Positions 23,212-33,455 of a stretch of DNA of 64,000 nucleotides are shown here, piece after piece. Position 1 is the first letter of the stretch. Every line of letters starts with the position of its first letter. The notes beneath the pieces are model-generated. The model was not told the origin of the DNA and did no database searches. It was given only the letters and a program-made list of their open reading frames with translations. This DNA comes from Amoebophrya sp. A120 (taxonomy: Eukaryota; Sar; Dinophyceae; Syndiniales; Amoebophryaceae), in contig CAJINV010000012.1 of assembly GCA_905178155.1 (NCBI GenBank), forward strand, positions 3,343,144 to 3,407,143, read 5' to 3'. Position numbers and translations under genes: made by a program.

Positions 23212-25988
23212 ATGCGGAAGATTTTCTCCTCCCTTTCCTCCACCTTCGGGCCTGCACCGGACGGGGCGGGAGCTGAGCCTGGGCTGCCGGAATTTTTGTC
23301 ACAACAAGAAGAACCACCATCAGGCGCGAATGATTCAAATTCTCGTTCAAGGGCAGGAGCCAGCATGTTACGTGGTAGTTCTTCCCAGCAAGCAATAGAA
23401 ACTCCGACGTCCACCTCGCGAGTACAACAAGATCACCCGAGGAGCTACCAGCCCGCGCAACCTGCAACACCGACATTTTCACCCCTCGGTAAAAACGAAA
23501 ACGATTACGCTATAGATCCTCCTTCCCCGACCTTCCCCTTCTCGTTCTCGCCCGATGGTCCGACAGGGACAACATCAAACTTCACCCCGTCGCCGTACAA
23601 CAAGAGCAGTTTGAGTTTACTTCAAAAGCACAACCACGGTGGCACCTTTGCCGAAGAGTTACGCGCGAAGCTGTTCACGACTCCCGCCGGGCACGAGGAG
23701 TTGCAGCGGTCTCCGCCGTCGACCTCGTCTTCGATTTTGGAGCAGAGCACCACTTATCAAATGCAAATATAATGTCTGGGGCTGGAAGCGTACAGACATT
23801 AGTGATGCAGTTTTTGCCTAGCCCAGATCGTCTGACATGCAAGACGCAGCGTCACAGAATCCGAGCAGGTATCCCGATGCCTAATCTGCACGACGAATGT
23901 CCTCTTTCTGTAACAGGAAGCGGGGCCATGCAGGGCAGATTTTGTCATGATGTAGAATTTGCATCACAAATTCGAATCCATCCGGACCCAGACATATTTG
24001 CAATGCATACCACCGCCATTGCGGTTTTACGAAGTCGGGACAACAGCTACCAGATGGAAATGGTATCTTCTCCTTCGTTATCAAATGTAAAAATGTCTGG
24101 GTCTGGAAGATTGCAACTTGTCATGCTGTTTTTGGACTCTAAAAAAATTTGTATTGCGTGACCAGCAAGAGGGGTATTATTCGTGCTACACGGACAGGGC
24201 ATTTCTCATGCGGAAGGTGCATCAGGAAGCCCTCTAAAAGTCTGCGATGCTAAGTCATGCATTACAGGCATCATGGGCCATGAGAAATATGCATGACAAA
24301 TCACATGCCTGCTGCGGCAGGCAGGTGAATTCGTAGAACTGCTTCACATGTTGAGTAACGCCCACCGGCCTCCTAGATTAGTGATGAATTTATATGCTTT
24401 TTTTCAGCGTGGGGCCCAATGAAAAAAAAAGAAAAAAAAAATTAAAATATGCATGACAAATCTTGCATCCTTCCAGACCCAGACATTTTTGCATTTGATA
24501 TTCGTTAAGGGCAAGCATGTTACAAATGAGCAGAAGTGGCGATACGGACTACAGCACATCCAAAGGACTTCTAAAGGGATCTACTGGACGAGGAGCAGGA
24601 GGAACCCACGGCAGTAGTAGCAAGCATAAGGACCAAAGCCAGAGCGTCTATGACGTCGCGCAGGGGCAGGTCTCATCATCTACTTCCCACGACATCTTCC
24701 ACGCGTTGTCTGCGACGAGTAGTGCTTGTTCCCCCGCCGCCCACAACAGATTCTACCACCTGCACACACCGGAAAAAAAGAAGAAACACAGTATAACCTG
24801 CTCAAACGTTACAATCTCAAAGGTTACAATAGAATCTGGGATTAGTCTTGCATATATGAGCATGACTAGCTCGCAGACCGCTCCACTTTCTGCAATGTAT
24901 TTAAATTTCCGCAGATTTTTGTAGTGCGGTTTGGAACTGCGGAACTTGTCATGCGCAGTCCTGTGAGACTTGGCTACATCATGCACCTCTTGCATCACAG
25001 ATTTCTAGATTCTATTGTAACGCTTGAGATTGTAACGTTTGAGCAGGTCATGCACAGTAGTGGCCCCCGCTGCTCTACTACTACTTCCAACGCAAACCAG
25101 CAGATCTTTTCCGCGGTGGTAAGCTCGCGCGCGATCCCGAAACCCTTGGAATTCGATGACATCAGCGGGTCGGATCACACGTATCGTTCCTCGAAGAAAT
25201 CTATGCATTGCAAAAGTATCGTACTACGTAGTAATTGCATTACAAATTGCCTCAGCATGACAAATGCAAATGGAATCTGTCATGCTGTTTTACGTTGTAC
25301 GCTGTTGAAGATTTGTAATGCATAATCGAAATTACTACGAGAACGATGCTTTTGCACTGGATAAAATCAAAATCCTCTCTCTGGGAGTTGCAGTCCAGCT
25401 TCGGCGGCGGGCGGACCAATAGCAGTAGTTTTACCAACAAGAATTATAACATCGGCGACGAGGAGGGAGATGTTGAAACATATGAGATGAGCAAACTCGT
25501 CTCGCCGGAGCACAACAAAAGCAGCTCCTCCCAACAGGCGATTTTTGCGGACGAGCTACGGGCGAAGTTACTTCTGTCTGCCCCGGTATCAACTGCAAAA
25601 ATGTCTGGATCTGGAAGAGTCGGGGTTTGTCATGCACATTTTGCATGACCCGTGAGATGGAGATCTGTGACGCAGGTCCTAGCATCACAGATTTTTGAGG
25701 GATTCTTGATGCTTATCACGCATGAGAAACGCCCTCTACTCCGCATGCCAAGAACTGGACTCCTCTTGCTGCTCACGCAACACAGATAGTTTTAGAATCC
25801 CCAGACAGCATTACAAGTTCCACCCTTCCAGACCCAGACATATTTGCATTTGATACCCGGAAGCCTTTGACAAATTTCATAATTTCCAAAGGTCTGAGCC
25901 GTCTTCTGAGCTGGAGCAGAGCACAATCGCAATTGCAAAGTTGCGGAGCCTGGAGAGTTGTGAAAAGGTTGGTGGATTTGTAAATTGA
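23212..25988 (+). CDS. Low-complexity protein of the local FAEELR/LEQST family
   Basis: Six exons give about 460 aa: 23212-23754, 24015-24078, 24506-24791, 25058-25201, 25369-25586, 25861-25988. Every internal junction is an introner (A, A, D, B, A), and each excision keeps the frame. The protein is Ser/Thr/Pro/Asn-rich and probably disordered, with short conserved islands: FAEELRAKL (about residue 145), LEQSTTAIAVLRS, IPKPLEFDDISGSDHTYRSS, then a second FADELRAKL and a second LEQSTIAIAKLRS. The pairwise repetition suggests internal duplication of an exon block. The frame may continue past 25955 through an unrecognised intron into the coding frame at 26098-26923, which carries a second PLEFDD...HTYRSS motif. 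No known domain; function unknown. Confidence 0.65.
23755..24009. mobile_element. Introner, family A (diverged ends)
   Basis: Ends TATCAAATGCAAATATAATG and ATATTTGCAATGCATA. TSD ccact/ccacc (4 of 5). Excision gives LEQSTT joined to AIAVLRS, which matches LEQSTIAIAKLRS encoded at ~25.9 kb, where no element interrupts the motif. Confidence 0.87.
24079..24500. mobile_element. Introner, family A, enlarged by an internal insertion
   Basis: Ends TATCAAATGTAAAAATGTCT and TTTTTGCATTTGATA; TSD ttcgt on both sides. At ~420 nt it is about 160 nt longer than other A copies because of extra sequence at about 24303-24465, flanked by the direct repeat ATATGCATGACAAATC. Confidence 0.88.
24792..25052. mobile_element. 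Introner, family D
   Basis: Ends TATAACCTGCTCAAACGTTA and AACGTTTGAGCAGGTCATG, with a second inverted block (ACAATAGAATCTGGGATT / AGATTCTATTGTAACG). TSD cacag at 24787-24791 and 25053-25057. Excision joins KKKHS to SGPRCST. Confidence 0.88.
25202..25363. mobile_element. Introner, family B
   Basis: Ends TATGCATTGCAAAAGTATCG and GATGCTTTTGCACTGGATA. TSD aaatc at 25197-25201 and 25364-25368. Excision joins YRSSKKS to KSSLWELQ. Confidence 0.88.
25587..25855. mobile_element. Introner, family A (opposite orientation to the copy at 24079)
   Basis: Ends TATCAACTGCAAAAATGTCT and ATATTTGCATTTGATA. TSD cccgg on both sides. The interior is the reverse complement of the arrangement in the 24079 copy. 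Excision joins LLLSAP to EAFDKF. Confidence 0.88.
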
Positions 25989-26097
25989 TTTGATTTCATC
26001 TGATGTGCCGCGACCAGCATGACAACTCGCAAACTGTGTCTCCTGAGTCATGCATGATCTTCCTCCGACCTGCTGCACATGAAGGTACTCAATTGAA

Positions 26098-26923
26098 GAT
26101 GAGTTCAATATTATATCACAATATCAAACAGATCGCCAAGATGAAGTCTCCTACTCTCTCGTCTTCCACCTTGCGGAAGCAGAGCCTCCTCAGCGGCACC
26201 ACAGATACGACCACTGAGCAGCCGTCCGCTTCCAATTCCTTCTTTGGCACCAGTGCCCTGACGAACAGTAAGGAAATAACGACCTCCGATCAGCATAATA
26301 ATCTGCAAAATAGCAATTATGCGCAACCTTTCGTCAACGACCCCTCCCTGGATTATGTTAGGAACAGCAGAGTAGTAGAACCTTTGACACCAGACGCTGT
26401 AGGACTTGTGAAGAAAGACCAAAACTACATCCCCCTCTCCGCCATCGTGATGCATCGACCCATCCCGAAACCGCTGGAGTTTGACGATGCCAGTTCTGAC
26501 CACACGTACCGGTCGAGCGCAGCTGCGTCTTCCAACCGGTTCTTGCTTCCGCGCGAAAAAAATACGGACGCTTTTTGTTCGACGTACCAGCACGACGTCG
26601 AGGCACCCGTCCGAGAAGACCCACAGTGGAGAGAGCGGAGCAGGCATCTGTCGCAGAAGGTCGTGCAAAGCGAAAGTGAAGATGTTGCTAGTATTAGGGT
26701 TGCAGCAGCTACCAGTGGAGCAGACGAAGAGGCTGCGACAGACAATTTCAGCGTCGCCTTCTCGGGTGCGGAGAGCAGGCAACGAAACATCTCCTACAAC
26801 AGCAATGGAGTCAACCAGCAAGTAGTACTTTTTCAGTACATCAAACCTATTTTCATTTTCGAATCCGTTTCGAATTACCTTTTCAAATGGAAATGTCGTG
26901 GGAAGAAGATCGAGACTGATTGA
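26098..26923 (+). CDS. Low-complexity coding frame, probable 3' continuation of the FAEELR-family gene
   Basis: Open frame with coding-like composition from MSSILYHNIKQ (ATG near 26100; the frame stays open back to 26003) to TGA at 26921-26923. It is Ser/Thr/Asn-rich and contains NSRVVEP (about residue 90) and RPIPKPLEFDDASSDHTYRS (about residue 125), motifs shared with the upstream gene and, for SRVVEP, with the giant gene at 35.9 kb. The simplest reading is a 3' exon joined to 25955 by an intron in 25956-26097 that I cannot define. A separate tandem paralogue is the alternative. The last ~30 residues (hydrophobic and Lys-rich) may instead be intronic after a GT at 26821. Confidence 0.5.
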
Positions 26924-28671
26924 TGAATAACGCTAAACAAAAAACGAGGACAAAACACTTTTGCAACCAGGACAAAACACTTTTGCAACCAGGTGGCTGG
27001 GGATCATGGACAAGCATCAAAGCGGGATGAACACTTGCGAAAGATCAGTGAAAACGAAAATACACACACCTTCTGCGGTTTACCGGTGCCTAGCATGCAT
27101 GACTGGGACTAGAGTCTTCTTGAAGACAAGCGAAAAACCCCTTGGTCCGAAGTTTCACCTGAAACATTTTTTTGGCTCCAGGGTAGTTTGCGAATCTTCA
27201 AGTCGATTACCAGATAGAAGAGTAGTACTCACTAAGACTATGTCTACATAAATATGTGCCGTCAACGTCTCTTGTGTATATGCGGAAGTTTCCGCATGAC
27301 GACATCGACCCGCTATGAACTCATAGTGCAGTCGCATTGTTGTACCTGTTTCTTTTCAGATTCAGTAAAAAAAGTTTGGTTTCTACCTTAAAACAAGAGC
27401 GAACGTTCAATTTTCTGTACCGAGCTTTTGTGCTGCAGTAGCGTTATTCATGCTGTCGCTGTGTTGAGACGAGCGACGGTGTATAGTTTCTTCTTCACCT
27501 CCTATTGGAACGACTATCAGTATGAACACCAAAACGCTTTCCATAAATTCTAAACCTAAAAAGAAAAATAGTTTTTCCATAAAATGCTTGGATGAAAAAG
27601 ATGGAGATTGCTCCGTTTCCGACCGCTCGCGGTTAGGGGTACTTAGCTGCTACAATTACCTCGCGGTGCGATAGAAGACGCCGCTCAGCGCTGGTAGGGC
27701 ATCCCGCCCTGGCGGGGTACTTAAAACATTACTCGGGCAAAGCGAGCTGCAGAACATTTTTAATGTTTGTCGGGAAGATTACAGGGTGGCAATGCCAATC
27801 TAGATGGACGACTGCAGCTTTCGTAATGTTGTAGCTGCCTAGATAGTCTTTCCCTGAAATTTTTTAGCATGTAATCAAAAAAAGAAACTATACTGGAAAA
27901 AGTGAAGCAGAAGCATAATATAAATACAAGGGGGCGACTTTCGAATTTTACCTGTTTCAAATTCACGACGTCACACTAGTGGCTGTAACATAAATTCGTG
28001 CGACGTGCTACAAGAACAGAAAGAAGAATTTTGCAGTAGTACTGCAACCTCGAATGAAAATGAATAGATTCACTGCTATTGCTAGTAGTACACGATGATT
28101 CTCAGTTTTAGTTGCACTTGTGATTGATAGGAGTGCCTGTCATATAATCAGCATAGAAAACGAAAACCAATAAAGACCAAGAGAAATTCCATAGGCGTTT
28201 CTAGCCTCAAATGCATAGAAGTTGGTTTAGATGCGAGTTTCAAACAATTTTTCCCAAGCTTACGGCACATGTCGTGTATCTGCAAGCTGATATTAAAACT
28301 ACACATGAAACGAAAAAACACGAACAGCGAAACGTATAATTCCTCGTAGTGTTCGACATCTGTATAGATGCATTTGGATTGTTGAGGACTGCCTACTGAA
28401 GCCTCCTGGACGATGAGGCTTTCAATCGGCCACGCTTGCATTCCAAGGTGGACCGGGAGGTGAAAGATCGTCGAGGCCATTTGATGAAAAATTTTGACAT
28501 TTTCTGATCTAGACAAACATCCCAATAATTTTTACGTATCAAATCTTTTGAGAGAAGAGGAAAGAAAACACTAGCGTTTTAGAAGTTTTTTCGCTTGTTG
28601 TAGTCGACTTGTTCAGTGTACGCTGGAGCAATTCCCTCTACTCCTTTTTCAGCCACGAAATTGTTCTCACC
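26924..28671. other. Intergenic spacer
   Basis: About 1.7 kb without a supportable gene; only short frames without motifs. It includes the small 22-bp direct duplication listed separately. Confidence 0.5.
26947..26990. repeat. 22-bp unit duplicated in tandem
   Basis: AGGACAAAACACTTTTGCAA plus CC occurs twice in perfect tandem. The core ACTTTTGCA resembles the inner part of family B introner ends, but no TIR accompanies it. Confidence 0.8.
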
Positions 28672-29739
28672 ATGAACGCGGCGTCCCGTTGGCTCCAGGA
28701 GTGCGACAAATTCGGCCGCGACTTGCAGGACTACCAGAAGGAGGCCTCCCCGACCAAGCGCCAACAGAGACGACAGAGACTTGTCACCACCCTGCGGCAC
28801 CTGGAAAAGCAGCTCTACCAGCACTCGGAACAGCCCACGACCTACCAGTTGAACCGGCAGGACCTGCAGCAGCGGGGGCAGATTCTGTTTCGGTTGCAGA
28901 ATGAACTGGACTCGAGCTCTGCCGGGGGCGGGTCCTCTTCGTCTTCTTCTTCCAATAAGAATCATGCCACAGGAGCGATGAATTCGCCCTTCATGGACCA
29001 AAGCGCAGCTGACGGCGGTTCTAGTACCAGCGCAACACAACGACCGCAGGGAAATTACGCGGGTATCCCAGACATGGCGAGCGTAGATTTGCTCGGCGGT
29101 GGCACTGCGTTCCTTCAAAACACGAAGGACTATTTACTTGGTGCGGTGTCCAAATCACCCGGCGGGGGAAGCGCGTCCGCGAGTAAGGAGACCGAGTTGA
29201 GAAATCCGACCGGCGCCGGCGCAGGTTATGGTTCCGCGTCGGGTAACAATCGGGATATCGAACAAGGTCCAAATTCGCCACCACTGAATTTCCGGTCGCA
29301 GCAGCAAAAGATGTTTCAGGAACAAGATCAAAATTTGGACATGCTGGCGGGGACGGTAGAATTTTGAAGATTATATGATTGCAATTAGCCGAACTATAAT
29401 TTTTGTGATGATCCACACTCCTGGTGGTCGTGGTTGCAGCTTTACCTTCTTGAAAGGTAGAGCTTGAAGCCATCACTCTGGCATCCGTTGCAATTGCAAT
29501 TTTCAACATCATCTCAGGTCGGCAACCTAAAGCAGATCGGCGGGGAAATCCACACGGAGGTGCAGTACCAGGGCGGTCTGGTGGAAAATCTTGGCGATGC
29601 GATGGATGACAGCCAGTCGAAAATGAAGTCCACCACCCAGATGCTGAAGGAGCTCGACAAGGACGGTTCGCTGTGCTTCTGGTGGGTCTTGATAATAGCG
29701 CTGTTTGTGCTTAATGTGGTCGTCGCCGTGTTTCTCTGA
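28672..29739 (+). CDS. Qc-type SNARE (syntaxin 6/8-like), tail-anchored
   Basis: Two exons, 28672-29355 and 29518-29739, joined across a canonical intron (gtagaa...ctcag) give about 301 aa. The N-terminal ~85 residues are helical and charged (WLQECDKFGRDLQDYQKE and on), fitting an N-terminal SNARE regulatory bundle. A Ser/Gly linker follows. The C-terminus has the SNARE coiled coil from about residue 220 (EQDQNLDMLAGTVGNLKQ, then IGGEIHTEVQYQGGLVENLG, with a Gln at the zero-layer position) and a single membrane anchor (FWWVLIIALFVLNVVVAVFL) ending at the stop. SNAREs of this type drive fusion at Golgi and endosomal membranes. The intron falls inside the SNARE motif, which confirms the join. 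Which Qc subtype cannot be settled by eye. Confidence 0.85.
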
Positions 29740-30912
29740 CATGAGGTGCGGCACGGTGATGTGGCGGCATCATGTGGTGATGATGTAGTATCCTTTTACA
29801 TAAACGAAAACCAACGCAAGATAGCACCCCCCCGAGCGACAGCCACACATTGCAGTATCCCTGCGGAAATTCGACCCTCCCTGGTGAATTTCTCGAATTT
29901 CGACGAAAGAATATCATTTTGCGACAAACCGACATAGAAATCATATTAGCGCGACTTTCCATACGACAGCACCGAATACAGCATCAAAACAAATGTAGCG
30001 TGAAGATGTCCTCACTCAGCGTCAGTGTCACCTGTTCTGCTGACGAATTCGATCACGCTATTAGCCTCGGAAGATCGTTGAGAGCAGCACTGCTCACGAC
30101 GGTCTTTCCAGCGATGAAGATGACTGTTCACCATAATTCGTTCCTGTCAGTCCCAGTATACAAGCATCATGTGGAGGTTGTGGTAAGACCTAGAGCCTGG
30201 AGAAAAAAATAGATTACGAGCAAACTAAATTGTACCGTTGCAGCACCAGCAGATGCTGAAAAAAAGGTCTGCTCGACACAAGTGCAGACTTCGTTATTTT
30301 CCGGTGTCGTGTGTGGATGCCATTGCACATGCTGCTTTTATTCCCGACGAGTTGGAGGAAGAATGAGCTAGGCTGCTGATAGGTGAATAACAGCATTCAA
30401 GAAGTGCTGTTGTGCTGCTGAGCTTTTCGTTTCTTGTGTTTCGTTGCGTCACCTTCTTTGATAGGATGTGTTTGGAGTTTTTGCCCGGTTCGTGATATAT
30501 TGAAATTGCATAATTACCATCAACGCGTCATCAAATAGGTGGCTAAATTAGTTGAAGAAGATGATGACCGCGAAAGGCTGCCTATTTAGGGTTTAGGATT
30601 TAGGCGGGTTCAGACAATGAATGCCACCGAGATGCTCTTCGCTGAGCGTCGCTGCGGAAGAAGATGAAGATGAATGCAATGAGAGAATGCTCGTGCGATA
30701 CTGACCGCGCAGCAAAAGTCTGTTGGTCCAGGAGCACTAGAAGGCGGCGATGCGAGCACAGGTAGAAGTCCCGGGCTTGGATCATACTTAAGCAGACGGC
30801 ATTTCTGCCTCAAAACGGCGAGAGCCACATCCCGTGACGTAGTTCTCGAGAGCAGTTGCTGGAAGCGTCGTTGACCCTGCCCCATCCCCGGAAGAACAAC
30901 CCTGTCGCAAAA
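29740..30912. other. Intergenic spacer
   Basis: About 1.2 kb. The frame at 29850-30212 and minus-strand frames are short and lack motifs. A frame open back to 30856 precedes the kinase ATG at 30913 but has no earlier ATG. Confidence 0.5.
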
Positions 30913-33358
30913 ATGCCACCGCCCAACCTCGAGATGCCGACGACGAGTAATCGTCGGGATTTTAACCGGCAAATGCAGCGCAACGCGACCCTTGCGGCCC
31001 AGAATTACAGCAGCAACCGGCACCACAATAACTACCGCGGAGGTGGAACCACCCGAGGTGGTAACTACAATAATAATTACGGTAGAAACAATAACAACAA
31101 CGACCTCCGAACGGATTTTAACAGCAATGAAGAACAGAAAATCCAGATCAAGCCCGACGAGTACGATCCGAAGACGCAAAAAGGGCGGTGGAAGTACAAA
31201 TCCGAAGTCGGCTCCGGATCGTACGGAACGGTGTGGTGCGTGATCGACATGAAGGACGGGGAACCAGATGAAAAAAAGAAGACCGAGTATGCTTTGAAAG
31301 TCAGCAACTGGGTCCGGGGCTCGTCGTCTTCCTTCATGCTCCACCGCGAGTACACCATGTCGAAGCTAATCCATCAGTCCGCCTCATCATCTTCTACCGG
31401 GGGTGAAAATAAAGGGCATCCGCTGTTCATGAAGGTGTTAGAAGATCACACCTACTACAAGGACAACACGATGAAACAAGACTTGGAGTGTCAGGAGCCG
31501 GATTTTAAGGGCTGGAAGGGCAATTACAAACTGGACAAAACCACCTGGAAACCGGGGGAAAAAGTATGTTGTCATTGTTTTAAGGAACCGCAAACAGTAT
31601 AGCCGATAACCATCTGCAGCTCCACCGGGTAGAGACGGCCCCTGCTCAAAGCGTGCCGCTTCTTTTTGCATGAGTGTCGACGTAAATAAAGAATTATCAA
31701 AACTGCAACTTTTCTCAGGTATGCTACATTATCATGGAGTACCTGCAAGGCCACAGGATGCGCGGGAAAAAGTTGGACCACGGCTTCAACTTGCAACAAA
31801 TCCGGCAGATCATGGTGGAGTGCGCGGAGGGGCTCCAACATTTGCAGTCCCTTGTCCCTGAAAAGATGCCGCGCACGCCGAGCAGCTGCTTCGTCCACCG
31901 CGATATCAAATGCAAAAATGTCTGGGTCTGGAAGAGTGCGCGATTTGTCATGCAGCTTTTCCATGACCCATGAGGTCTGGAATGCAGGACCTAGCGTGAC
32001 AGATTCCGCGCGATCTCTCTCATGCCTATCCTGCATGAGCAACGCTCTCCCGGCTTGGTCAAAACTGGACGACTTTTGGTAATCATGCAACACAGATTCT
32101 TGCATGCTTCAGATTTAGCCTGACAAGTTGCATTCTTCCAGACCCAGACATTTTTGCATTTGATACGCGATTTCCGGATGGCGAACCTCTTCTGGATGGG
32201 CAGCAAGTCGCGGGAACACGACGCAGCGAACGGCCACATCAAGATTCTGGACTACGGGCTCATGTATCAAAAGGAAAAATCCCCCCTCCCCATATCAAAA
32301 CGAAGTTTCTGATGCTGGATTTGCGTACACAAATCAGATTTGTCTTGCTGGAGAGGACTGCAGGCCTATAATCAGCCTGAGCAGGGAGGTTTTCTGCTAG
32401 GCGCTAAGCATGGCAAACGCCTAGTCTGTAGGGCCAACAGCATCACAAACCGCCTGCAGAATGCGGCGGAGCCTGTGTAGTTTCGTTCCTGCAAGACAGA
32501 GATGATTTGAGGTCACAAATGAGCATTACAAATTTCCTGAGACGTGCCTCTTCGATATGGGGAGGGGGGATTTTTGCTTACGATATCATGGTATTCGCAA
32601 ACAGCCAAACGGAAAACAATTTCAACTCGGCAATACACATGCCGAACGCGTGTTTCGATAACTACTGGCTGCCGGAAGAGGCCTGTGGGGTCAGTCGGAA
32701 GGGGAATTTCAAGTCCCCGTACACGGCACTGGACATTTTTTCCTACGGTGTGCTTTTGATGGAGCTCATGCACCCGAACCGCGTGCAGACCTTCAAAAAA
32801 AACACCGACAGCGAGGATCGGAGGAAAAAGTTCATGAACGAAATCTACACGCGGATCCGGAACCGGGACGGTTATCTGCTGAAAACGCACGGAGTGATGG
32901 CGAAAGCGCTCGGACTGGGGGAAAAAATTTTCAAAAGACTGACGGATTCCGATCCGGCGAAGCGACCGGACATTTCATACTTGGTGGAGGAACTCCGAAA
33001 GGGGAAGGTGGTGCGGCAGGAAGCTGGTGTTGGAGCCGTTGTTGACGCAGTAGAAGGTGGTGATGTGTCGATCAACTACAGCATCAGCGGAGCCGCAACC
33101 GCAAGCAGTAGCAGCAGTTCCTGTGCTGCGGCATCTTCGGGCGGTGGTGCGCATGATACTCCCTCCAGCGTTTTTGGCACGTTTCTTGCGGAAAACGCGA
33201 GGAAAATCACGCCGCGGGGTCTGAACGAGGAACCGGTCAGGCCGGCGGGCGAAGTTGCGGACGATCCCAGGCCGGTGTATTTGCGGCAGAATGAGATTTT
33301 TTGCGATGTGATTTCGCAGTCCAGAATACGGAAGCTGAACGAGAAAGCAAATGTATAA
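30913..33358 (+). CDS. Eukaryotic protein kinase with Asn-rich N-terminus
   Basis: Four exons give 565 aa: 30913-31563, 31719-31903, 32171-32264, 32591-33358. The first intron is canonical (31564-31718); the others are introners A and E. Residues 1-75 are Asn/Arg/Gly-rich. The kinase domain follows: Gly-loop GSGSYGTVW (about 100-108), VAIK-type ALKV with Lys at about 129, C-helix LHREYTMSK, hinge region IIMEYLQGHRM, catalytic loop HRDFRMAN, metal-binding DYG in KILDYGLM (DFG variant), and TALDIFSYGVLLMELMHP of subdomain IX. Catalytic residues are present, so it should be active. The catalytic loop exists only after the introner at 31904 is removed. The ~120-aa tail is Ser/Ala-rich. The family within kinases is not clear by eye. 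Confidence 0.88.
31904..32165. mobile_element. Introner, family A, splitting the kinase HRD loop
   Basis: Ends TATCAAATGCAAAAATGTCT and TTTTTGCATTTGATA. TSD cgcga at 31899-31903 and 32166-32170. Removing the element plus one TSD gives HRDFRMAN, an HRDxxxxN catalytic loop. With TSD cgcga no GT-AG choice of boundary restores this join. Confidence 0.92.
32265..32585. mobile_element. Introner, family E
   Basis: Ends TATC...AAAAATCCCCCCTCCCCATATC and the complement ending GATA. TSD tcatg at 32260-32264 and 32586-32590. Excision joins DYGLM to VFANSQ just after the DFG-equivalent motif. Confidence 0.9.
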
Positions 33359-33455
33359 ATCGATTTTTCATGATTTTCAATTTCATTTGGATTTGTAGTT
33401 CCTTTATTCATTGCAGTTCCTTGTTGTTTTTGGATGTTGTTTCGGATGGTAAACG

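Noticed and set aside
24781-25060. CRISPR-like or other direct repeat arrays suggested by recurring 20-25-nt words.
   Set aside because: The recurring words are inverted ends of introners flanked by TSDs in a eukaryotic gene, not spacer-repeat arrays.
25956-26097. Possible further introner joining 25955 to 26098.
   Set aside because: Contains introner-like words (gcatgacaac, gtcatgcatga), but I could not find matching inverted ends or a 5-bp duplication.
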